The notes below the pieces were generated by a model, which made no database searches, was not told the DNA's origin, and saw nothing but the letters and a program-made list of their open reading frames with translations. The translations under genes were made by a program, and so were the position numbers. DNA of 64,000 bases from CAVROP01 sp050012175. GTDB taxonomy: Bacteria; Acidobacteriota; Terriglobia; UBA7540. Positions within the stretch are counted from its first letter, which is position 1. Every line of letters starts with the position of its first letter. Shown piece after piece: positions 53,329-62,065 of this stretch. The stretch lies in NCBI GenBank assembly GCA_050012175.1, contig JBEKHR010000002.1, positions 62,001 through 126,000 of the forward strand, read 5' to 3'.

Positions 53329-54546
53329 CTAGGATTCCCACTTGCCGCGGTTGTCAGGCCCGACCCAGAACTCGCGCTCCTTCTTCCAGCCGGCCTCGTC
53401 GATGCGCAGGTCCTTTGTCTTCCAGCCCGCCTGGATGCGGCGCGTCAAGTCGTTGAACCCCTTGTTCCACGTCAGACCGTCCGGAACAGTGACGTTCATG
53501 CTGCCGGCCGCGTTCGCATACCGCAGGCAAGACTCGATGCTGTGGTTCCAGACGAAGGCGGAGAGGAATCCTGCGATCGCCGAGTCGCCGGAGCCCAGAG
53601 CACCCACGAAACGCTCCTCCTGGTAGACGGGGAACCACAGTTCGCGGTTGGCCCAGTTCTCCAGGTCGGAACAGCCGGCCGCGCCCATCTTCTCGAGGCG
53701 TGCCTTGTCGGCGGTGCGAACGTAGAGTCCCCGGTGGCCGCACTTGACCATCGCGATCGCCGCGCCCAGTCTCAGAAGATCGCTTCCCAGGGTAGAGATC
53801 TCTTTCACGGTCAGGTGGTCCAGCACGCTCTCTTTGGGACCGAGCTTGGCCTTTTTCTCCAGGAACTTGTCCTTGTAGAGGAAGTAGAAGATCTCCTCCG
53901 CGCTGGGCATCATGAAGTCCGATAGCGGGACCCAGTCCTTTAGGATCGCGCGCCAGTCGACCTGGCCGGCCCGGCTGTTCACGTCCGGCAGCGAGAGGTC
54001 CAGAGCCGTCGTAGTGCCTAGCTCTTTGGTCTTCTTAAGGATCTTCGTCAGCTCGCGCCCCGTGTTCTCGTAGAGCTTGGCCATCCAGGGTGGGTAACCG
54101 AAGAGCATCAGCTTGGCACGCTGCACGAGGTCGAAGTTCATGTCCTCGTAGCCGAACGTGTCGTTCGCGCCGCAATGATGGAGATAGAAGCGATCGATCC
54201 CCGGTATGCAGATCGCGATAGTGTACGAGGTCGACTCCCCGTCGACTGTCTTGATGCCCTGGAAATGGCCTTCGTGCTCCTCGTACCAACGGAGTATCTG
54301 CTTGCCGAAGGCGTCGTTGCCGATCTTGCCGATGAGCTCGGTCTTCACGCCCAGTCGCCTTATGCACACGCCCGCGTTCGTGACCGGCCCGCCTCCGACG
54401 ACGACGCACTCGCCCATGTTGATCATCTTGCCTGGCACGAGGACGTCGGTCATCTTGTCGACCTTGCCGTCAATCGTGAAAGCGGGGATAAGGTCAAGGC
54501 AAGTGTGCCCCGCGGCAACGATTTCAAGATCCCGTTTGGTGGCCAC
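53329..54546 (-). CDS. PfkB-family carbohydrate kinase
   Basis: The 405-residue protein has the ribokinase/PfkB fold: VVVGGGPVTNAGVCIRRLGV near the N-terminus and GALGSGDSAIAGFLSAFVW with the catalytic Asp and anion hole near the C-terminus. An insert (DWVPLSDFMMPSAEEIFYFL) is larger than in ribokinase. It phosphorylates a sugar using ATP in the cytoplasm; the sugar is not known. The start is GTG 54546. It is the first gene of the minus-strand set PfkB-GH3-GH116 and lies opposite the GH10 gene at 54987. Confidence 0.85.
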   Translation of the reverse strand: MATKRDLEIVAAGHTCLDLIPAFTIDGKVDKMTDVLVPGKMINMGECVVVGGGPVTNAGVCIRRLGVKTELIGKIGNDAFGKQILRWYEEHEGHFQGIKTVDGESTSYTIAICIPGIDRFYLHHCGANDTFGYEDMNFDLVQRAKLMLFGYPPWMAKLYENTGRELTKILKKTKELGTTTALDLSLPDVNSRAGQVDWRAILKDWVPLSDFMMPSAEEIFYFLYKDKFLEKKAKLGPKESVLDHLTVKEISTLGSDLLRLGAAIAMVKCGHRGLYVRTADKARLEKMGAAGCSDLENWANRELWFPVYQEERFVGALGSGDSAIAGFLSAFVWNHSIESCLRYANAAGSMNVTVPDGLTWNKGFNDLTRRIQAGWKTKDLRIDEAGWKKEREFWVGPDNRGKWES

Positions 54547-54986
54547 TCTAAGCTGCTAGTCAACCCAGTCTGCGTGTGAGACGAGTCCGCGCGAGGGTAC
54601 AGGACGCCTTCGCTCTGTTGAGGGCGCGTCTATCATCCCAGAACGTTCTCGTTACTCGAAAGACCTAACATCTGAGGACACTGGAAACGCACGGCGCACG
54701 GCAGGGGCGCTCGGACTGACCCTGAGAACGGGGCACGCGGGTGTGGCGAGCACGCACACGGCGGACCACCTCCGCCGAGGACCTCGCCGTCGCACCGTGG
54801 GTGTCCTTTCCGTTTTGGCTGGGCTCTGCCTCGCCATAAAGAACGCAGACTATAACCCGGGACACGAGTGGCTGTCAACAGCCTTGCGCCCGTGCGCCCG
54901 CTTACGGCCGCCGTCCACCCGAACGACAGTAAGTTGACAGCTTGCTGCGTGAAGAGGTAGCATCCCCGGAGCCTGAGGTGCCGACT
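54547..54986. promoter_or_regulatory. Divergent intergenic region with a 10-bp palindrome
   Basis: This spacer must contain promoters for the PfkB gene (minus) and the GH10 gene (plus). AGAACGTTCT at 54640-54649 is a perfect palindrome and a candidate operator. TTGACA at 54934-54939 could be a -35 element for the plus-strand gene, but the matching -10 is poor. Frames in between are arginine-rich and unconvincing. Confidence 0.35.
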
Positions 54987-56279
54987 ATGAAACGGCTATT
55001 CCCCCCCCTCGCGTCACGGTTTGTGCCCCATCGCGGCGCCGAATGGCGTAGCGAGGCCGACAGCCGGATCGAGCGTCTCCGCAAGGGTGACCTGGTGGTC
55101 GAAGTCCGCGGTCACAACGGGGCGCCCTTGAAGGATGTTCGCCTCGAGTACCGGCTCAAGTGCCACAGTTTCCTGTTCGGCACGGCCATCGCGTACGCTC
55201 CCTTTGCCGACAGTGGCGACGACGGCCGGCACTACCGGCAGTTCATCCTCGACCATTCGAGCGCCCTGGTCTGCGAGAACGAGATGAAGTGGTACGCCAC
55301 CGAGGTCGAGCGCGGCCGCGAGGACTATGCGCCCGCTGACGCGTTGCTCGCCTTTGCCGACCAGAACGGCCTGGCGATGCGTGGTCACTGCCTGTTCTGG
55401 GACAACAAGGAGTGGGTCCAACCCTGGCTCGCCGCACTCGACCAGAGCGAGCTGCGCGCCGCGATGGAGCGCCGCCTCACAGCCACAGTAAACCGCTATG
55501 CCGGCCGGCTGGTGGCCTGGGACGTGAACAATGAGGTCCTCGACGGCTCGTTCTATGGCGAGCGGATGGGGCCGGACGCGACCGCGTGGATGTTCAGAGA
55601 GGCGGCGCGGCTCGATCCCAAGACGCCGCTCTTCGTGAACGAGTACGGGATCCTCGGCGAGCGGGAGAAGACCGAGCGGTACCTGGAGTTGATCCGCGAT
55701 CTCCGCACGCGTGGCGCTCAAGTTGGCGGAATCGGTATCCAGTCGCACGACTGCGATCGCCTCACTGTCGATGGTCATGCGGTGCTCGCGCCGGGGGAAC
55801 GGCCTGAGTGGCTGCTCAGCGCCCCGCTCATGCCGGAGGCCTTTCTCGCGACGCTCGACCGGCTGCACGCTGAGACCGGGCTGCCGATCCATCTCACAGA
55901 AATCAGCGCCAAGATGCCCGACGCCGCCCGGCGCGCGGACCTCCTGGAGATGCTCTTCCGACTCGGGTTCAGCCACGAGGCGGTTCAGGCGATCCTGCTT
56001 TGGGGCTTTGGCGCAAGGACGCATTGGATGGGGCCCGATGCAGCGCTCATGAACGCGGATGGCACGTTGACTCCTGCTGGCAGCCGCATCAGCCGTCTTC
56101 TGCGCGACGAATGGTCGACGCGGGGAAACGGCGTGACCGGCGCCGACGGCCGCCTCGCTTTTCGCGGCTTCTACGGCAGCTACGCGCTGGGGGTCCGGGC
56201 GGCGGGCGGCCGCGAAATCGTGCAGGAAGTCCGCCTGACGAAATCCGCGCCGACCGCCACCGTGCAACTCACTGAATAG
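54987..56279 (+). CDS. GH10 xylanase with N- and C-terminal beta modules (copy 2)
   Basis: The protein of about 430 residues has a short N-terminal beta module (KGDLVVEVRGHNGAPLKDVR), a GH10 barrel with Glu183 in WDVNNEV and Glu305 in IHLTEISAKMP, and a C-terminal module (GADGRLAFRGFYGSYALGVR) that looks like a carboxypeptidase-regulatory-type beta sandwich. No signal peptide is seen. I start at ATG 54987; the longer frame begins with an unsupported TTG. It is the only plus-strand gene in the xylan locus and is only distantly related to the other two GH10 genes here. Confidence 0.88.
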   Translation: MKRLFPPLASRFVPHRGAEWRSEADSRIERLRKGDLVVEVRGHNGAPLKDVRLEYRLKCHSFLFGTAIAYAPFADSGDDGRHYRQFILDHSSALVCENEMKWYATEVERGREDYAPADALLAFADQNGLAMRGHCLFWDNKEWVQPWLAALDQSELRAAMERRLTATVNRYAGRLVAWDVNNEVLDGSFYGERMGPDATAWMFREAARLDPKTPLFVNEYGILGEREKTERYLELIRDLRTRGAQVGGIGIQSHDCDRLTVDGHAVLAPGERPEWLLSAPLMPEAFLATLDRLHAETGLPIHLTEISAKMPDAARRADLLEMLFRLGFSHEAVQAILLWGFGARTHWMGPDAALMNADGTLTPAGSRISRLLRDEWSTRGNGVTGADGRLAFRGFYGSYALGVRAAGGREIVQEVRLTKSAPTATVQLTE

Positions 56280-56497
56280 TCGGGTGGCTGGTGCGCGTCA
56301 GGCTGGTCACGCCGCCAGTCCTCCCGCTCCGTTTCCACGACTGCCTCGGGCCGCGCCGAGAGCCCGGGAAGCGCGCTTGCCAACTGCAACGCAGTCGCTT
56401 CCTGTCATCGCAAGTTCTCGTCTCTCGAAGGCCCTCGATGCTCGGCCTTGCGGTGACTACAGCCGCAGCTGAAGAACCGGGCTAGGCTGGGTTGCAT

Positions 56498-57583
56498 CTA
56501 AGGTTGGGCTGGCGACGCGCGCCTGAGGGCCTCGACCACCGCGGCGAATGCAGGCTTGGGTCGTCCCCGCCGATCCCACAGCAGGGGGTGATTGGTACGT
56601 CCCTGAACTGGCCAGTTGTTGAGCCAGGTGTCGGCATCGGTAACGCCCCAGAAGGTGACACGGCTGACAGCGCGGTGCTTCACGAACACGTCGAAGATGT
56701 CTCGGTAGCGCTGCGCTAGCCGCTCCTGCATGCCTTCGGGCAGACCGTCCGCGTAGGGGTCGAGATCCGGGGTTAGCTCGATTCGCTTCGACACGTCGGC
56801 TCCCACCAACTCCTCGGGTCGAGGCAGTGGGTCGATGTCCAACTCCGTGATGATGATCTGCCTGCCGACCTTGGCGAGGTCCACGATGGCCACTTCGATT
56901 TCCTCGAGAGCGGGACCGTCCAGCAGCCAGTGGCCCTGCTCGCCGATGCCGTCGATCCGGATCCCGCGCTCGCTGAGCGACCTCACCAGCCGAATGGCCG
57001 CCTCGCGCTTGGCCGGCTTCCAGAGGTTGTAGTCGTTGTAGTAGAGCTGCGCGTCGGGGTCGGCCTCGTGGGCGAACTTGAACGCCATCGAGACGTAGTC
57101 CTCGCCCAGCGTCACGTACCAAGGCGTCTTCCGCCAAGTGCCGTCGTCTTCGAAGGCCTCGTTGACGACGTCCCAAGCGCGCACGCGTCCCCGGTAACGC
57201 CCGACGACGGTTTGGATGTGCACCCGCAATCGCGACAGAAGTGCCTTGCGGTCGGCCACCGTGCCTGGCGCACCTTCGAAGACCCAGCTGGGCGTCTGCT
57301 GATGCCAGACCAGCACGTGGCCGACCACGAACAGACCGTACTTCGCTCCGAGGGCAACATACTGGTCCGCAGCGGCGAATTCGAAACGATCAGGCTGCGG
57401 ATGGACGACCTCCCACTTGAGGACGTTCTCGGGACTGATCGTGCTGAAATGGCGCCGGACGAGTTCGAGTGCGGAGGGGTCTTGCCCCGTGATCTGAGCG
57501 TCGTTGAGCGCGGCACCGAGGAGAAAACGCTCTCTCAGCACCTCCCGTAGTGTGGTCTCTGAGTCCGCACGCCGGCCCGTCAT
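56498..57583 (-). CDS. GH10 xylanase without signal peptide (copy 3)
   Basis: From ATG 57583 the protein has 361 residues and is almost entirely a GH10 barrel: PENVLKW, acid/base Glu142 in WDVVNEAF, nucleophile Glu247 in IITELDIDPLP and VTFWGVTDADTWLNNWPV. No signal peptide is visible, and the upstream TTG start adds none. It is therefore probably cytoplasmic and acts on imported xylo-oligosaccharides, as described for some intracellular GH10 enzymes. It lies 63 bp after the GPH symporter gene, mirroring the symporter-remnant/GH10 pair at 48.6 kb. Confidence 0.9.
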   Translation of the reverse strand: MTGRRADSETTLREVLRERFLLGAALNDAQITGQDPSALELVRRHFSTISPENVLKWEVVHPQPDRFEFAAADQYVALGAKYGLFVVGHVLVWHQQTPSWVFEGAPGTVADRKALLSRLRVHIQTVVGRYRGRVRAWDVVNEAFEDDGTWRKTPWYVTLGEDYVSMAFKFAHEADPDAQLYYNDYNLWKPAKREAAIRLVRSLSERGIRIDGIGEQGHWLLDGPALEEIEVAIVDLAKVGRQIIITELDIDPLPRPEELVGADVSKRIELTPDLDPYADGLPEGMQERLAQRYRDIFDVFVKHRAVSRVTFWGVTDADTWLNNWPVQGRTNHPLLWDRRGRPKPAFAAVVEALRRASPAQP

Positions 57584-57646
57584 GGGTGTACCTGCCGCGC
57601 TGAACAAGCGGAGAGAGCGAAGACGAGAACGTCTGCCCGCGAGAAG

Positions 57647-59152
57647 TCACACAATGGCGGCTTGCCCTCCAAAGCGCTTGCGGCGCTCGGCCAGCTCGTC
57701 CTGGATCTGCAGGTTCAGCTGCTTGGTGATCGAGTAGAAACACAGGGCCCCGACGATGACGCAGTACAGGATCGCTGGGTAGATGCTGATCGTCATGCGG
57801 ATGCCGTACAATGCGTGGTCCGTCTGGGCCACGTTGGCCCGGTAGCCGTAGCCCGAGAGCAGCCAGCCTGCCAGGAAGCCGCCCAGACTCAGGCCTAGCT
57901 TAAGGCCGAACAGGATGGTCGCGTAGATCACGCCCGTGGTACGGCGGCCGGTCTTCCATTCCGCGTAGTCCACGACGTCGGCAAACATGGCCCACAGCAG
58001 CGGGATCGTCGGCGCATAGACCAGGGAGCGCAACCAGACCATCACGAAGATCGCCCAGATGTTGTCAGGCGGTAGAAAAATGAAGCCGGCCATGAAGACC
58101 GTGGTCAGCGCGAAACCGGTGAGCGCGACGACCTTCTTGCCGAACTTGATGGACAGGTAGGTCGAGAAGAGCACGCCGATCACGAGCACGAACTGGCCCG
58201 ACATGTTCCACAGGCCGAATCCTACCGTAGAGACGTTCGACTTGGTCGCGTTGATGACCAGGCCGAAGACGTTCAGCAGCGAGTACCACAGCCCGCTGGC
58301 GCTGGTCCCGTCGGCGGCGTAGGGCAGGCCCGCGCTCCGCAGGAAACCGAAGAGCTTGGCCTTGTTCACGTAGTACTGGAAGAAGTAGAAGACCGTGCCG
58401 TCCCTCATGGAGTTGGCCGTGAAGTGGGCCAGGGTGACTGTGAACATGGCGATCCAGGGCCCGATCTTGGCCAGAGTGCCGAAGGACTCCCTGATGGACG
58501 GCTGCTTCTGCGCAACAGGCTGGACGCGCTCGCGGGTGGTCAGGAAGGTGATCACGAAGCAGGCGACGCAGATGGTCGCCCACAGCCCGATTGTCTTGGA
58601 CCAGCCCTTGGCGTTGTTGCCATGTCCAAACTTGGCGACCAGCGGCAGCGTGAAGCCTCCCACGATCAGCTGGGCGATCATGGCTGCCACAAAGCGGTAC
58701 GCGGACAAGCTCGTGCGCTCGTTGACGTCGCCGGTCATCACCGCAGTCATGGCTGAGTAGGGTGTGTTGTTGGCCGAGTAGAGCGTCATCAACAGGATGT
58801 TGGTCAAGGCGGCGTAGGCCAGAGTGGGCCCGTGGCCCCAGCCGGGCACGGTGTAGGCGAGAACCATGATCACCGCCCAAGGCAGCGCCGTCCAGAGCAC
58901 CCACGGCCGGAACTTGCCCCAGCGCGTGTTGGTGCGGTCGGCCATGACTCCCATCATCGGATCGAAGAAGGCGTCCCAGAACCGGCCCACCAAGAGCAGC
59001 GTGCCGGCGATGCCGGCAGCGATGCCCATGGTGTCGGTGTAGAAGCTCAACTGAAAGAGGATCATCGTCATGAAGACGAAGTTTGCAGCGCCGTCACCGA
59101 GGCTGTATCCAACCTTCTCCACCACTGAAAGCTTCTGAGTCCCGCTCGTCAT
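57647..59152 (-). CDS. GPH-family sugar:cation symporter
   Basis: The 501-residue membrane protein has about 12 helices and the glycoside-pentoside-hexuronide symporter signature FFDPMMGVMADRTNTRWGKF, followed by the NNTPYSAMTAVMTGD segment. The family imports xylosides, glycosides or hexuronides with H+ or Na+. With three xylanases and a GH67 remnant around it, uptake of xylo-oligosaccharides or aldouronates is the best guess. Its ATG overlaps the stop of the GH67 remnant (ATGA), with AAGGAG inside the remnant. A long loop around residues 265-300 carries SAGLPYAADGTSASGLW. Confidence 0.9.
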   Translation of the reverse strand: MTSGTQKLSVVEKVGYSLGDGAANFVFMTMILFQLSFYTDTMGIAAGIAGTLLLVGRFWDAFFDPMMGVMADRTNTRWGKFRPWVLWTALPWAVIMVLAYTVPGWGHGPTLAYAALTNILLMTLYSANNTPYSAMTAVMTGDVNERTSLSAYRFVAAMIAQLIVGGFTLPLVAKFGHGNNAKGWSKTIGLWATICVACFVITFLTTRERVQPVAQKQPSIRESFGTLAKIGPWIAMFTVTLAHFTANSMRDGTVFYFFQYYVNKAKLFGFLRSAGLPYAADGTSASGLWYSLLNVFGLVINATKSNVSTVGFGLWNMSGQFVLVIGVLFSTYLSIKFGKKVVALTGFALTTVFMAGFIFLPPDNIWAIFVMVWLRSLVYAPTIPLLWAMFADVVDYAEWKTGRRTTGVIYATILFGLKLGLSLGGFLAGWLLSGYGYRANVAQTDHALYGIRMTISIYPAILYCVIVGALCFYSITKQLNLQIQDELAERRKRFGGQAAIV

Positions 59153-59403
59153 CTCCGGCTCCTTTGATTAAACGCAGTGGTCGCTGCCGGGGTTGACCCT
59201 GTGGGCCCAGGAGCGACCGGTTGTTGAAACGATCGAAAGTAGTGCACGCACTTGTCGCGCCAGGCAGCGGCGTCCTCGGCCTGCTGGTGCAGCTTGCCGA
59301 GCACGGCCTGGTAGCGCTCCTCGTCGACTCGTCCCTGGAGCGTCTTCCAGAGCGCCTCGAACCCGCGGGCCTCCTCCGCGCCTGCACCATCCAATTCAGG
59401 CCA
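59149..59403 (-). pseudogene. C-terminal remnant of a GH67 alpha-glucuronidase
   Basis: The frame WPELDGAGAEEARGFEALWK, TLQGRVDEERYQAVLGKL and QQAEDAAAWRDKCVHYFRSF matches the C-terminal tail of GH67 alpha-glucuronidases (EGAEQAAGFVQQW, IDEERYQEVLARL, WRDAVCNWF pattern). An in-frame TGA lies just upstream, and nothing of the roughly 600-residue remainder is found beyond about 59403. The 3' end is intact and still coupled to the symporter gene. GH67 removes glucuronic acid side chains from xylo-oligosaccharides. Confidence 0.75.
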
Positions 59404-59789
59404 TCATAGCGTTGCTGACCCGGCACACGGGGATTGTACACCCTTGACACGTTATGCGGGAAAAAGCGTTCGGGGTGCTGCGCCACCAGGCCTGTTTCGG
59501 CCTTCGGGTTCGCCGCCCCACACCCCGCCGCGCAGATTTCTCCGCCTGACTCTCGGTTGGCCACATGTCGGACGGGCAAATAACCGGTCAAGTCGCTCCC
59601 CCGACAAAAGACTTGTATTTTTGCGCGTGATTCAGAATACTTTGTAATTGCACCCTGCCCTGTCCTGCGTGGGGATATGTGCTGGTCCACAATTGCCTCG
59701 TTCAGGATTCGGACAGCAGGCGCAATCGCTTTCTTTCCCCTCCAGGGATCTTTTTCATCCACAGGTTCCGCCGAGGAACCGCGAATAAC
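59404..59789. other. Spacer between the xylan locus and the ccm operon
   Basis: No gene is supported. The region lies exactly beyond the break in the GH67 remnant and changes to ordinary composition. It must contain the promoter of the ccm-linked gene. I see no integrase, att-like repeat or insertion-sequence end. Confidence 0.45.
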
Positions 59790-61046
59790 ATGAAGGGCTT
59801 AGGCACAGTGCGTGGTGGTCTGATCTTCCTGGCGTCACATTTGTTACTCGTTTCTCTCCCGGCCGCTTTGCAAGCGCAGGGGAGGATTCAAGGTCAGGTT
59901 TGGAACGGCACTACCGGCAAGCAGGCTTCGAACCAGGCCGTGCAGTTGTTGCTTCCGCGGGGGGGAATGCAGCGGGTGGCGACGACTACCACCGACGTGC
60001 GCGGCCGCTTTGTATTCCCCTCCGCCAATATCGATCCATCGTCGTTTTATTTGGTGCAAACTGCTTATCAGGGAGTGGATTACAACGCGGCGGCGCAATT
60101 CGATCCAGAGGGAACAGCTACCGTCAGCATCACTGTGTACGATGCCAACTCGTCTGCACCGCCGCTCCGCATCCAGTCGGCGCGCGTGGTCATTCAAGCC
60201 CAAGGTAACAAAGCGCACGTGCAGGAAATGTTTGCAGTCAGGAATCCGAGCAACCCTCCACGCAGCTACGCCAACCCGGACGGCACATTCCATTTCCGGC
60301 TGTCGCCGGGCAGGGGGGAGCCCAACGCGGCGGTGGCAGGGTTGATGAACATGCCGCTGCCACAGCCGGTGAACCCCGGGAAAGGCCCAGGAGAATATTT
60401 CCTCCGCTATCCTCTCAAGCCCGGGCTGACCATCGTGATGATTGCCTACGATGTGGATTACAGCTCGAAGCATCTCGCGTTGGGCGACTCGTATCCTTAT
60501 CCGATCGATAACGCGGAATTGTTGGTCTCGCCCGCAAGTCTCACCGTGGATTCCGCCCTCTTCAAAGCCGCAGGAGCCGACGCCGATACAGGCAGTCAGA
60601 AGTATGTTGCGGCCGGCTTGCAGAACGGAACCAAACTCGAAGCTCGCTTGAGCGGTGAAGCCACGCGCGGCGAACAGGCAGAGTTGGGCCAGGGCGACGC
60701 GCAAGTCAAGATTCTTCCCAACCCCATCACGCGGCTTGAAGTTCCCTTGTTGGCCTGCTTCCTGTTGGCGCTCCTGTGGGCGCTCGGCATCCGCCTGGCC
60801 AAGGAATGGCCGCGATTTCAGGAGCAGCTCAAGGCGAGTCCGGTGCAAAAAGAGCTTGAATCCAAGGTTGACGCGTTGTTTAATTCCCTTGCCGATCTCG
60901 ATGAGCTCTTTGCTGCCGGCAAGGTAGCGGAAAAGCAGTATTGGAAAGAGCGACTGGACCTGAAAGCGCGATTGCTGGCGACCCTGAAGAAAGCTTCGCC
61001 CTCGCTGCTGGAGTCTTATGTCACCCGACACACCTCCTCCTGTTAG
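59790..61046 (+). CDS. Membrane-anchored carboxypeptidase-regulatory-like protein at the ccm operon
   Basis: From ATG 59790 the protein has 418 residues: a signal peptide (GGLIFLASHLLLVSLPAALQA), a carboxypeptidase-regulatory-like beta domain (GRIQGQVWNGTTGKQASNQA), further beta-rich sequence, a C-terminal membrane helix (VPLLACFLLALLWALGIRLA) and a cytoplasmic coiled tail (LADLDELFAAGKVAEKQYWK). The tail resembles the short helical region seen in CcmI/CcmH-type proteins, but no heme or thioredoxin motif is present. It overlaps ccmA by 29 bp, so it is probably part of the operon. A role in cytochrome c assembly is inferred from position only. Confidence 0.7.
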   Translation: MKGLGTVRGGLIFLASHLLLVSLPAALQAQGRIQGQVWNGTTGKQASNQAVQLLLPRGGMQRVATTTTDVRGRFVFPSANIDPSSFYLVQTAYQGVDYNAAAQFDPEGTATVSITVYDANSSAPPLRIQSARVVIQAQGNKAHVQEMFAVRNPSNPPRSYANPDGTFHFRLSPGRGEPNAAVAGLMNMPLPQPVNPGKGPGEYFLRYPLKPGLTIVMIAYDVDYSSKHLALGDSYPYPIDNAELLVSPASLTVDSALFKAAGADADTGSQKYVAAGLQNGTKLEARLSGEATRGEQAELGQGDAQVKILPNPITRLEVPLLACFLLALLWALGIRLAKEWPRFQEQLKASPVQKELESKVDALFNSLADLDELFAAGKVAEKQYWKERLDLKARLLATLKKASPSLLESYVTRHTSSC

Positions 61047-61752
61047 CGCCGCTCTCGAACTGCGGAACGTTTCCAAGTATTTTGGCGACCGCACCGCGCT
61101 TGCAGGCGTTCAATTACGCGTTGAGGCAGGAGACGCAATTCTGCTTTACGGTCCGAACGGCGCTGGCAAAACCACCCTGCTTCGCCTTCTGGCGACACTG
61201 GCCCGGCCGAGTGAGGGCGAGGTGCTGTTCGGCGGCAAGCATGTTCACCGCGACCCGGCGGCGAAGGCTGCAATCGGATTTGTCTCCCACACGACCTTCC
61301 TCTATGGCGATCTGACGGTGCGTGAGAACCTGAGGTTTTTCGGCACCCTGTTCGCCCTTCCTTGGCTGGAAAAGAAGATCGATGCCGCGCTGGAGTTTTT
61401 CGATCTGGGTGACCGGGCGCGCACCCCGGTCCGGGAGCTCTCCCGAGGATTGCAACAGCGCGTCGCCCTCGCGCGCGCGTTCCTTCATGACCCGCAGTTT
61501 TTGTTGTTGGATGAACCCTTCACAGGCCTCGATGCCGCCACGGTCAGTAACCTGGAGAGCCTGATGCGTGAACTTCCGGCGCAGGGGAAAGCTGTGATAT
61601 TCTCCACCCACGATTTCGAACGCGGCGCCGCACTGTCGCGAAGACTCGTAGCCCTGGAAGCCGGAAGGATTCGGTACGACGGGCCATTGGCCCTCCTGCC
61701 CCGGAATCTATTGCGAGTGACGCCGGAGAAGGCGCAGAGCAGAAGGCAGTAG
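61018..61752 (+). CDS. ccmA: Heme exporter ATP-binding protein CcmA
   Basis: The 244-residue ABC ATPase has Walker A LLYGPNGAGKTTLLR (GPNGAGKTT at 45-53), the signature LSRGLQQRVALARA, Walker B FLLLDEP and the switch His in IFSTHD. With CcmB and CcmC it forms the complex that releases heme-loaded CcmE in cytochrome c maturation system I. Neighbouring ccmB, ccmC and ccmD decide the assignment over other small ABC ATPases. It overlaps the upstream gene and is separated from ccmB by a repeat-filled 313-bp spacer. Confidence 0.9.
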   Translation: MSPDTPPPVSAALELRNVSKYFGDRTALAGVQLRVEAGDAILLYGPNGAGKTTLLRLLATLARPSEGEVLFGGKHVHRDPAAKAAIGFVSHTTFLYGDLTVRENLRFFGTLFALPWLEKKIDAALEFFDLGDRARTPVRELSRGLQQRVALARAFLHDPQFLLLDEPFTGLDAATVSNLESLMRELPAQGKAVIFSTHDFERGAALSRRLVALEAGRIRYDGPLALLPRNLLRVTPEKAQSRRQ

Positions 61753-62065
61753 GCAGTAAGCAGAAGTCAGAAATCAGAAAGCAGAAGACAGGAGTCAGAG
61801 GTCAGAAGACAGGAGTCAGAAGACAGGAGTCAGAAGACAGGAGGCAGAAGTCAGAAGACAGGAGGCAGGAGGTCGTCGCCAGGGAATTGGGTCTTTGCCC
61901 TCTCCCCTGGGGAGAGGGTGTCCCGCTACCGGCGCTTTCACCAGCCGGAGCGGGCCGGGTGAGGGGTCGGTTCCACGCTGAGGAGGGAGCAGATGGGCGA
62001 ACATGACGAAGTAACCCCTCACCTGGCTCCTGACTCCTGACTTCTGACTCCTGAATCCTAAGCAC
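61753..62065. repeat. Repeat-filled spacer between ccmA and ccmB
   Basis: From 61744 to 61862 there is a 7- to 14-nt array (GCAGTAGGCAGTAAGCAGAA, then CAGAAGACAGGAGT repeated several times). Then comes copy 2 of the 121-bp repeat (61909-62029) and, near 62025-62060, the inverse words CTCCTGACTCCTGACTTCTG. The first and last blocks can pair, which would loop out the 121-bp repeat inside a presumed operon. Confidence 0.7.
61909..62029. repeat. 121-bp dispersed repeat, copy 2
   Basis: It is nearly identical to 17119-17239, same orientation and same length. It starts GGGGAGAGGGTGTCCCGCTA and ends CCCCTCACCTGGCTC. It lies between ccmA and ccmB. Confidence 0.8.

Noticed and set aside
55014..56267. 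A 417-codon minus-strand frame opposite the GH10 gene at 55 kb
   Set aside because: It is an antisense shadow; the plus-strand frame carries both GH10 catalytic glutamates.
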